This document shows, piece by piece, positions 55,053 to 64,000 of a stretch of DNA of 64,000 bases. The translations under genes and the position numbers were made by a program. Within the stretch, counting starts at the first letter, position 1. Each line of letters opens with the position of its first letter. This stretch comes from Cycas panzhihuaensis (lineage: Eukaryota; Cycadophyta): assembly GCA_023213395.1 (NCBI GenBank), contig CM041465.1, forward strand, positions 22,134,001 to 22,198,000, read 5' to 3'. The notes below the pieces were generated by a model. The model did no database searches. It saw only the letters and a list, made by a program, of their open reading frames with translations, and was not told where the DNA came from.

Positions 55053-56106
55053 TGATCCAGGAGGATCTACCATATGTTTACAGGATGCAGAAAATGCTAG
55101 GCATTGGCATAACTAAAAGAGATATGGAAAAATGGTATCAAAACTCTATGAAATTTTGTTTAAAGTGATAAGACACATCTCAATAGATGTGTACAAAAGG
55201 TGGGGTTCAGAAAATATCATTTGATTAGAGTTCAAGCCTTGTCTTTGCATAAAAATTAATCCCACAGTTAGCAGAAAAAAATAGAAAATATATATTTTAA
55301 TTATATGAATAGAAACATAGCCAAATGACATCAAAATGAGCTAAAATTTTGAGGAAGTGGAGGAGACATACGTTCCTATACGTGTACAAAATTTTAGCTA
55401 AATTGGAGTCCGTTAAGGTCAGTTACAAGCCGCAACTTTTATGAATTGTATGAAGGCCACTTGGACAGCAGAAAAATAGCAAATACATATTATTATTAAA
55501 TGAATAAAACTACAGCCAAATGACATCCAAATGAGCTGAAAACTTGAGGAAGCTGAGGGTACATGCATTCCTATACGTGTACCAAATTTGAGATAAATTG
55601 GAGTACGTTAAGATCTATTACAAGCTGCAACATTTTAAGAATTGTATGAAGGCCACTTGGACAACATGCATTCTGGTGGTTAGTGATTATACTTGCATGA
55701 TTGCCACTTGTTAAACATGCAATTCAGGTTTCTTTCTATAAATTGAGCCCTTATACAGGTTGGAGAGGTGGTTCTTGGAGACTTGACTTGGGAAGCATCC
55801 TTGGAGAGGCATTTGGAGGGTTGGAGTCCCCCTTATGGTATAATTGTAACATTTATTCCTTGTAATTTTACCATTCTTTTGCTAGTTGATTTCTCCACCA
55901 TTAAATGGAGATTTTCATGGTTTAATAAAAGTATTACTCCTCATACTTTTGGATGAATGTCAAGAATAAATGATTTGGTGTAGAATTTTCCTTTCATGGG
56001 CTCATTGTTGTTTTGATGTTATTGAGCTTTCTACACTAACTCCCAGGATCTCAAGGAGGAAAGGTTGATAATTGATTTCTTCACCAACTAATCTCTTTTG
56101 GGATCA
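55053..56106 (+). repeat. 3' LTR of the chromovirus-like element
   Basis: 1054 bp, TGATCC...GGATCA, about 97% identical to 49405-50459 and carrying the same ~198-bp tandem repeat. Confidence 0.93.
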
Positions 56107-56111
56107 TGAAC
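56107..56111 (+). repeat. 3' target-site duplication of the chromovirus-like element
   Basis: TGAAC, matching 49400-49404. Confidence 0.9.
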
Positions 56112-56244
56112 CTACATTTTGGCATGCAAACACCATGTGCGGTTGATCTCTTTCACTTGTCAGATTGATTCTAGATTCTAAAACTCTTTGTTGATTGATC
56201 CAATCTTAACCAAGTGTGTTTACCATCCCATAGGCACGATTCCA

Positions 56245-56714
56245 TTGTCTAGAGCAGCGCGTTCTCATCCTTGAGTCTTTAGGGTTAGTCAACACTTCTA
56301 TTCATACCTTGGGTGTTGCCCCAAGCCATGAACTTATTATCTTATTTGACCTTAAAGATCTCCCTCTAACTAGTGAAAGGAAATACCGATGGCACTACCC
56401 TTTCACTATATCCATAAACACTCCTAAGTGTACTCTTCGAAGAACTATTGTAAACAACGATTCTTCTGTCAACACTATGCCCTTATGGATCTTACAAGAG
56501 TTAGGCATAGTGGCTCTTGAGTCAGTCCCATGGTGTTGTCAAGGCTATGATGGTAGAAAGAAAATGCCTTTAGGGTTTGTGTCCATTCCTCTTACCCTTA
56601 AGAACAAAACTATTGTTACTAACATAGTAGTCCTCAACGTAGATGTGGACTGCAATCTTTTATTAGGATGTCTATAGATTGATTAGATGGGAGCTATGTG
56701 TTCATCCCATTGGG
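56245..56714 (+). pseudogene. Orphan protease fragment (copy E) between two LTRs
   Basis: 470 bp, open at 56309-56677. Starts within the LEQRxLLLESLGL block and continues GVAPSHELIILFDLKDLP, KYRWHYPFTISINTPK, IVNNDSSVNTMPLW (the DNGS motif is decayed to NNDS), and VVLNVDVDCNLLLG up to CSSHWG. It is cut off exactly where the next LTR begins. The upstream LTR end and downstream LTR start both fall inside protease codons, so this is probably a sliver of an older copy into which LTRs were placed. Confidence 0.8.
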
Positions 56715-59700
56715 TGCCATTTCTAAGCTACCAAGAATGGACATGGATAACTTGACTTAGGTAAGTATAGGTATGCTTCTATCCTCACTCCCATTGGCTT
56801 TAGAGATTATCTATAGAGGCACTTTATACATTGATTGGTTGAGTGTGTAATCATTATGCATTTGTTGCTTATTCATATTACATCTTAATACTTTTAGCCT
56901 ATGACGGCTTGGGATACACATCCCATGGCACTACAAAACCCTCTACCATATCCCCGTAATGTCCCCAAGTACCTTTTCCCTTGTAGACCATTTCACATCA
57001 TCCCTTAGTGTGGCATAGTCCCTAACACCCCGTTTAGGCCTGATTGTCACCCTTATACACCACTTATTCTTTTTTTGGAGTCCTTGACCATTATTTTCTC
57101 ACCTATTGGGGTCCCTCTAGGTCTCATGACCCCCCTTAATACCTTGATAGTACATTATGCTCTCTTAGGGTCTAGACCCCCCTTCTGGAAGCCCTCAGGT
57201 TCTCCCCTTTCTTATTTTATTTTAGTTTTGGCCGTACCACCATAAACTCTATAGTACCATTGCAAACTTTATGGTATCATAAAGTTTGCCATGCTGTAAC
57301 TATTCAAAACTCTTTTTTTATTTGGCCACAACTAATTTTACATTTAATACAAAATTACCACGTGGTGTTGGGATATTTCTCACCCAGGGCAAACCCTAAT
57401 CACTCATTGGGTTAAGGTTAGGTTTAAAAACCCAAAATTCACCTCATTTGCATTCTTCTTACTCTCTTTTTTCTCCATCTTCTCAAGAAAAAGTTTTGAA
57501 CCAACTCCAACCCTATTATACTTACTCCAAACTCTAGCTAGTAGTTCCTATAGGGCAGAAAGTATGAGTTGCAGGTATGTAGTAGGGCTTGTTGAGATAG
57601 AGCCACGTTCCAAGTGCTTTACCAAGCCTCGAGCATCATTTCTTCTACAGGTTATGCTTCCTTTCTATGGTATTAGAGGGATTTTCTAGTGATCCCCCAA
57701 AGGGAACCCCCCTTTCAACTAATTTACCTGATAGATCAGCCTTAGATCTATCCTTACTAGGAATCTATAGATCTGCCTTTGTTCTTTTTTTTCATAACAT
57801 AAGTATACTTTTATTTGTCTTTTCCTACTTACATATGTGAAGTTCTCCTTCATCTTTCTATATTAGAAGGCAAACCCTCCTTTTTGTTGGCTTATCCTCC
57901 TCCTTCCCAAAGTTTTCTTAGGGTCCATCTAAGAAGGTGGCAGGAAAAGTAGTCTTTAGGAGAGTGAAATTAGTTTTAGGCAGGGTTCCTCACCCATACG
58001 CCTTCTCCTCAAGGGCATCCCCCTTCTCTCCTTCCTTATTCCTTCCCTATACCTTCCTTTCTTACCTAAAAACTTTTAGAGTATGGAGCTCAACTGATTG
58101 TATCATTAGCAACCCCTTGATATGCCTATAACCAGCCACTAAGAACCCCATACAACTTGGTTATCATCCCTCTTTTGTATCTTTTTTAGCTTTAGGCTTG
58201 CTTTTGAAAATTCTTGCAAAAGTTACACTTTGAAACTTTTGTATCTTTCTTGAAACTTTTCCTTTCATATGCAAAACTTTTATCCATTTGCTTAAGTGAT
58301 TAAGAATGTGTGGACTCTTAGTTGGGAAGGTTAGCCATTCCAAGGCTACCTATCTTCTTCCATTTCACCCCCTTTTTCTTCCATATTATCTATTTGTTAT
58401 GCATACAAGGTAAAACAATACTAATATTATATGGTTTGTTATTTGATAGATATTTGTTAAGCTTATCTTATTTTGCCCCCTTTCCTTTGAAGAGGAAAAC
58501 ATATATACATATATATTTTCTTGTATGCACTTTCTTCCACATGCAACTAGTGCCCCTTTGGAAAGGGAAAACCTTGCATCATGTAGGTTCCACACGCTTT
58601 GGAGCAAATAAAGACATCTGTTGTATGTACACCTCTATTTCCCTGTTGTTATTATTATGCTTTAAAATTCTAAATAGAGGCATTTCATTCTTTCCTTTTG
58701 GTTTCTTTTACATTTGAGTGTTGGGGAAGGTAAGGAAGCCCCCTCTCACCTGTGCTCCTTTTGCCACACCATCCGTGACAAGGTACATCAAGGAGGTAAG
58801 CTTGGACTATAGAGGAAGTCGAGAAGATGCTACACCGACCGTCTAATTCTCGAGCATATTTTTCCCACCTTATCTTTCCTCTTCTCGCCCTTTTTCCCCC
58901 TTTTATTCCCAAATGAAGAAAGAAAGACTAAAGGAATATATAGCTTGCATTTTATTATTTGTTGTTATTTGCCTCATTTAGTTGCATAGAGGAAAGATAG
59001 TTAACTCACACGAAAAGGCATTGTCTCTCTCCATTCATGTCTTTACCTTTTTCCTCTCCTACCTAAATCCTTATTTTTACTAGGATTTGAGCGAGATAAG
59101 TTATGCATCTTTCCACTTGTACCCTACTTCCCTCTTACATACTATTGAGTAGGCTTGCATTTTACACTTGCATTCTTTTCCTTGGTTGCTTGCTTGCCCT
59201 TTATTTTTCCTATGTTTATGAAAGATAAAGAGAGGGAGGTTAGTACTTTGGAAAGAGAGAGTGAGTGTGTTGTTTCTTTTGAGTTCATTTTCCTTACTAT
59301 TAAGAAATGAAATACAAATAATAATAACCTATATTCCTACATTTCCTTACTATATAACAAAAATAAATGAAGGAACAATATACCTTATTTTATCTCTTAC
59401 ACCAACCTCCTGTCTTAGGTATAGGTGCCTTGAGGGTACCTCCTCTTAAGGTCATCTTTCCTCTCTTTTAGCGAAGCCTCTCTTAGCTTCACCTTTAGCC
59501 TGAAGCTAGTCCTTTAGCCTAACTTCTTCCTCATTCACTCACGCTGCTAGCCACTCATGGCTTGCATGCGAGTCTTCTCTTCTTTTAGTTAGGACTTATT
59601 CCACTCATAAGACGAGGTGTGCCTTCAACTTCACCCTCCTTCCTTCACCATCTAGGATGGGAGGGTCCTTTTAGAGGTTACTCGGTGAACTGAGGAGATC

Positions 59701-59908
59701 CCTCTTTTTCCCAACTTTGAATCGAGGAGGTGTTTACCTAGAAAGGAATTTGTGCACCATTTACAAGTCCTTGAACCTGCGTTCTGATACACAGATGCCC
59801 TTTATGGGTGATCATTCTTCCTTATCCTTGTAGATCCTTAGCCACGAAGTTCTTAGTTGTATTGGTCTGGTCTCTTCTGTTCTAGTGACCCCTAGAGGTG
59901 TGATTCCA
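56715..59908 (+). repeat. 5' LTR of copy F (about 3.19 kb)
   Basis: Starts TGCCATTTCTAAGC, ends ATTCCA, followed by C and the PBS-like site. CTTAG/GTAAGT at 56756-56766, a telo-box-like AAACCCTAA at about 57393 before GGTTTAAAAACCC (57421), and GGGGAAGGTAAGGAAGCCCC at 58723-58742. The 131-codon frame 58322-58717 and other frames inside have no known motif. Confidence 0.85.
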
Positions 59909-59909
59909 C

Positions 59910-59928
59910 TGACGACCATATTAGGGAC
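59910..59928 (+). other. PBS-like site of copy F
   Basis: TGACGACCATATTAGGGAC, aligned with the sites of copies B, C and D. Confidence 0.6.
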
Positions 59929-60067
59929 TCGTCAGTGGAGGATCTATCCTTTTCCCTGATCTGTTGGTGCTACTTCTCTTCTAGTAACTCCTCTTAATTC
60001 GTTGGGAAGCCCCCAATGCTTGTCATTTTATCATCTCTTTTTCTTCCAACCCTTATGGGAGACTTGT

Positions 60068-62330
60068 ATGTGACTATTTTCTCATTGTTTACAAGGCCTC
60101 CCTCCCTCATTGGAAGACTCATGTTGCTATCCCCTTCCATTGTCGGATTCTGAATCGACCATGGAAGGATTTCCTTTGGATTAGATATATCGTGCCTATG
60201 TCTCTAAGTCCTACCAACCACCCACTTCCTTCCAAGGGCCCACCCAAGAGGGTGAGGACCCTATCTTCTACTTAGGTAACTAAGAGTACCTGCAAGCCCA
60301 TCATCTCTTCACTCTTGAAACATAAGCATCTTCTCCCTTGGAGTATCACCACCCTAATGGCGATCCTTATGAGGACCTCCCTATAGGGTCCGCTTCATAT
60401 GAGGATCCTTTGACCTAATATGATCAGGTTGATACCCCTCCTGTGAACATGGTGGAAGGGCTTAACTAGTGCTTCGAAGCTGATAGCCTCCAATCACATC
60501 CTAAGTGGTTGGATAGCATCTTGCAAATCATAACTCTTCCTTCCTCCACATCTGCACTTCCATATTCATCCTATTCGACTCCCTTACCCACAATGGGGGC
60601 ATCCCTTATTGTGTCTTCCTCTCCTTATGGTCTATATTCCTTAGGGGCCACCTGAGACATACCCTCTTCCCAACTTGGGTCAAGTATGCCTCCCTTTAGC
60701 GAAATGAATATGCCCCAACTGACTATAGTCCATATGCCTCCCATTAAATCTAAAGGACCCATGTATCCCCCTACTTCTAGCCACGTGGGACTAACACCCA
60801 CGTATTCCCAAACTTAACTTAGGGATCCTTCTCTCTACGTACTTCCCAACCATGGGGGCATGGTAAGGGGAACCCCCTTTTGGTTTATGGAGTGGATCCT
60901 TTTCATTTGTATGGAATCACACCACTTATAGGTGGCCCATACAGGCAAAATCTGGTTCCACACCCTTCTATTCCATCTTCTTACGCTCTTTATTATGTGG
61001 CACATTTGCAAAGAGGGCAAGCACCATCCCAAGGTGCCCCCTCTCCAGCCCCCTTTCAACAAGGGATATACCCTTAAAGGGGGATGGGTCCCTCGTACCC
61101 ATCCACTTCTCTTCCATTCCCTTCAAATACAGGATTAACCCCCTCCCACTAAATGGGAAGAAATGTGTATCTCCTTCTAAACAAAGTCTCCTAAGGAGGA
61201 TTCAAGTAACCTTGCCTAGTCCTCTCAAGACCTAATAGAGCACATTAGGAGCTTTTTTATGGTGTGCATCAATTATTGGGCATACAACCACATTCGAATG
61301 AAACATTTTCCACACACTCTCTAAGGCAATGCCCTCAAATAGTTCTATTGCCTTCCCACATACTCTATTCATTCATTCCAGCAACTTGTTAACAAATTTA
61401 TTAATTATTTTGATGTAGCTCATCTCTTCAAGAGAAGAATGAAGACTCTCTTGTCTCTTATATAAGGTCATAATGAGATGAATTGTGACTTTGTGAGACA
61501 TTTCTATGATCTTATCCACTCCATGAAGGCAACCTTGCCCAAGGAGTTAAAGAGAGATCTTTTCGTCAATGTCCTTTTTCCTAAGGTGCATTTTGAAGTC
61601 CTCAAGATAGGGGCAACAATATGTGACTCTACCATAGCTAAGTGCTTCACTCTTAAGGCCATTGAGATCCAAGTGGGTCTCAAGAAGACTCTTTCTTAGG
61701 TCCTTGCAATGGCATGAGATACCTCCTCCATCTCATGATACCAAAATCCAACAACCTCCTAAGTCTTCATCTCATTTGATAGAGAAGACCTTAGACCCCT
61801 TAACCTCCTCTATATGTTCTTTTGAACATATGATGAAGGAGCTTAAACTCCATGGCCCTTCATCGCCCACTTCTCACAAGCCTATCCATCAAGCTTCTTA
61901 AGATGCACCTCCCAAGGGTAATAATACCCAACCTTCTCAAACAAGGAAGACAAACCCTTCCTTAGAGAAAAAGTGGCATTCTGTTCATGGGGAATGCTTT
62001 CATGAGGACTCACAATGTAGAGCCTAGCACCCCAAAGCCACTCCACATCGTGACTCTTCTCCTAAATGGGCATCTAGACCTAATTTAGACCAACCTGTCC
62101 ACAAGGATCCTTTTCGCAAATATAGGTAATGTGATTGCAACACTTAGCAAAAAAGGAATCGAAATAGAGGAAGATCCCCCAACCCTCGCCCTGCACAAGC
62201 TAAAGGGAATGGTGAAAGGAACTCTTCTTCTTCTGATTCTTCCCATCACTAAATTCCTTCCCCCTCTCGATCTTGAAATAAGGGAAAAGGAGTTATTCAA
62301 ATGCTTAAGACCTTGCCATTATATGCCTTG
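60068..62330 (+). pseudogene. gag of copy F (broken)
   Basis: ATG 60068 is followed by TGA, as in copy B. Then come KASLPHWKT-like and STMEGFPLD segments, a Pro-rich middle (VYGVDPFHLYGIT, open at 60880-61077), and the gag core open at 61478-61699 (MNCDFVRHFYDLIHSMKATLPKEL-type, cut by stops on either side). The finger reads WHSVHGECFHEDSQC near 61965-62017 with the first Cys changed to His, then RA and TAG (62025-62027). The Arg/Ser-rich tail with NRNRGRSPNPRP and SSSSDSSHH continues to about 62330. Confidence 0.8.
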
Positions 62331-63125
62331 ACCTAGTCCCAAGTAGCCAAAGAAGTAACTAGAGCTTCTTCTTCTACTCCTCATCTCAATCCTCCTCTAA
62401 AAATCCCTCCTTCAGAGATCCTCCCTGCTTTCCAAGATCATGCATGTATTTCTTGATCATTATGATTTTCAAAGGGTGCTTCCCCAACCTACTATGAAGG
62501 GCAATCCCTTCTCTCTCATTAACGAACTTCACAACATGGCTGTGGGGATGTCCATGATGGATGTCTTGAAAAGTTGTCCAGAATAATACGCTCTTCTCCT
62601 AGAAACTCTAGGGTTGGTTGATGCTTTAGTTCATGCCTTAGGTGTTGCCCCAAGTCATAAACCTATCATCTCATTCAATCTTAAAGATCTCCCTCTAATT
62701 AGTGAAAGGAAATATTAATGTCACTACCCCTTCACCATATCCATAGACATGCCTAAATGCATCCTTTGAAGGACTGTTGTAGACAATGGTTCTTCCGTCA
62801 ATGCTATGCCTTGTACATCATGTAAGAGCTGGCATATCGGCCCTTGAACCAGTCATGTGGTGTTGTTAAGGCTATGATGGTAGCAAAAAGAATCCCTTGT
62901 GATTGATTTCCATTCCCATCATTCTCGAAGATAAAACCATCCTTGCCGATATCATAGTCCTTAATGTAGACGTGGACTACAACCTCTTGTTGGGATGCCC
63001 ATGACTTGACCAAATGGAATCCATGTGCTCATCCCATTGGAGGCAACTTAAATTCATCTATGAGGGGTGAATAAAGGTCATATCTAAGGAGCCTCCTCCT
63101 ACTAAACAATCCTATAAACCCTATC
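62331..63125 (+). pseudogene. Protease of copy F (broken)
   Basis: VGMSMMDVLKSCPE near 62545, LLLETLGLVDA, VAPSHKPIISFNLKDLP, then the active site VVDNGSSVNAMP near 62777-62810, a base loss, and ALEPVMWC. The second half has VLNVDVDYNLLLGCP and a LKFIYEG-like end. The DNGS loop is intact but frameshifts and stops surround it. Confidence 0.75.
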
Positions 63126-64000
63126 AAGTGGTTCATGGCTAGGAAAAAGGCGATAAGGGCCCATCTGCCCATGCTTTTTCTTGTTCTATCAACATTCCTA
63201 GTTCACCTTGTCTGAAAGAAGGCCCTTCCTCTTCTTCCTTAAACCTTATCTGTTTCACCTCTATTGGTGTAGGAAGCTATGGGTACCTCACCATGATAAG
63301 TGATGACGAGTATAACGGTGAGGATGAGGACCTCCTTCATCCCATATCCCTCCTAAACACGAGTAGGGGGTGCTCTCTTCATTTCAAGTCCCAACTTGAA
63401 ACCCCTTCCATCGAGAATCCCCATCCTCCTCCCAAGTCACATGTTATTGCTCTTATCTCTCGTGCAATTTCTTATATCACCTCATCTTCCACCTCATCAC
63501 TTCTCTTGAGCAATGAGATGAGGGAACCTCTTGTCACCTATCATAAGAGGTCATCTTCTGACTCTTTTGAAGAGTCTCCCGACTACGTTGAGTGGTGGAT
63601 AGATCGCTATGGTGCCGTCACTCCTTCTACTCCTCACTCCTCATCTTTGCAAATCATGATTATCCATGGGATAGATTGCTTTGAGAATGACGAGGCCTTA
63701 CTAGAGAACTTAGTGGGCTCCTTACTCGATGTCCCTCTGAGTCACCACAAACTTGGTCACCAGAGGATTTTAGCCATTGGGTCACCCTTAGCCGACCCAA
63801 ACCCATCTTCTTCTTCTTTACCCCCTTCTATTGACCAAACCCCCCTTCACTTCAAGGAGGGGAATTCCATATATATGGGGGCAACCAAGGACATCATCCT
63901 TGCTTCCAGTAAGGTCATCAAGGAGGAAGCAGAATGTTCCCCTGAATAAATGAAGGAATACACCCTTCTTTTCTAGGAATTACATGATGTCTTCACATGG
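63126..64000 (+). pseudogene. Linker and start of RT, copy F (runs off the window)
   Basis: The best preserved linker. The block reading TSIGVGSYGYL lies just upstream, and 63293-63949 is open for 218 codons: the acidic SDDEYNGEDEDLLHPISLL block, Ser/Pro-rich spacer, ESPDYVEWWIDRY, IHGIDCFENDEALLENLVGS, HKLGHQRILAIGSPLADP, HFKEGNSIYMGATKDII and KVIKEEAECSPE, where a stop interrupts. RT then begins (MKEYTLLF, DVFTW) at the window edge. That 218 codons stayed open in an otherwise ruined copy may be chance. Confidence 0.75.

Larger units (their letters stand above)
49405..56106 (+). mobile_element. 6.7-kb chromovirus-like Ty3/gypsy retrotransposon
   Basis: Complete structure: 1055- and 1054-bp LTRs with perfect terminal TGATCC...GGATCA, 5-bp TSD TGAAC, an initiator-tRNA-Met-type PBS, gag with CCHC knuckle, protease, RT, RNase H, integrase and a chromodomain-like tail, and a polypurine tract. 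By hand count the LTRs differ at about 33 positions (near 3%), so it is younger than the Tat-like LTR it interrupts. Several frameshifts and stops make it non-autonomous now. Confidence 0.95.
46452..56244 (+). repeat. 3' LTR of copy C, split by a chromovirus insertion
   Basis: About 3.09 kb of LTR (46452-49404 and 56112-56244). Start TATTTCTCGGC and end ATTCCA match the other LTR ends. Carries CTAG/GTAAGT (46492-46500), GGTTTAAAACCCC (about 47171) and GGGGAAGGTAAGGAATCCCC (about 48457). It differs visibly from the LTR 5' of copy C (20089), implying a chimeric copy C. After its end comes protease sequence rather than a PBS. Confidence 0.78.

Noticed and set aside
58322-58717. 131-codon + frame in the copy F LTR as a gene (Phe/Leu-rich, membrane-like)
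   Set aside because: Falls in T-rich LTR sequence, which gives hydrophobic translations by chance; not conserved in the other LTRs.
1-64000. CRISPR arrays, bacterial operons, tRNA or rRNA genes, and a novel host gene cluster
   Set aside because: Nothing in the window shows spaced direct repeats of CRISPR type, bacterial gene packing or recognisable RNA gene structure; the content is retrotransposon.

Overview
The window looks like land-plant nuclear DNA, from a seed plant or another vascular plant with a repeat-rich genome. I see no host gene, no rRNA or tRNA gene and no bacterial-style organisation. Almost all of the 64 kb is broken Ty3/gypsy LTR retrotransposon sequence, nearly all in the + orientation. 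Most open frames are fragments split by C-to-T type stops and small indels.

The main family is a Tat/Retand-like lineage, present as copies A to F. The full order, reconstructed from the copies, is: LTR (2.5-3.2 kb), a PBS-like site close to TGGCGACCATATTAGGGAC, gag with a CX2HX4HX4C finger, protease (DNGS), a conserved acidic/serine-rich linker, reverse transcriptase (FMDD), gypsy RNase H, integrase, a noncoding block, an ANTISENSE gene resembling plant mobile domain (PMD) proteins, an intergenic region with a TATA box, a separate + strand archaeal-type RNase H (aRH) gene, a purine tract, and the 3' LTR.

Layout. 1-4155: copy A, 5'-truncated by the window and broken in the integrase. 4156-5412: unassigned sequence. 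5413-20088: LTR and full internal region of copy B. 20089-25635: an LTR most like that of copy B but followed by the PBS and leader of copy C, so B and C share an LTR; a 2.4-kb minus-strand non-autonomous LTR element (21865-24270) lies inside it. 25636-33866 and 45655-46451: copy C, which lacks gag. 33867-45654: copy D, a complete nested element inserted in the aRH gene of copy C with a 5-bp target duplication. 46452-56244: the 3' LTR of copy C, interrupted by a chromovirus-like Ty3/gypsy element (49405-56106, TSD TGAAC). 56245-56714: an orphan protease fragment (copy E). 56715-64000: LTR, gag, protease, linker and start of RT of copy F, running off the window.

The most interesting biology is the extra module between integrase and 3' LTR: an antisense PMD-like gene with a putative 90-nt intron, divergent from an aRH gene that appears to have its own promoter. 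Copy D has lost RT, gypsy RNase H, the integrase core and the PMD region, but keeps an uninterrupted 140-codon aRH gene with all four expected acidic catalytic residues. Copy D is also visibly richer in CpG than its host copies, as expected for a younger insertion. All family assignments come from reading motifs by eye; no database search was possible.
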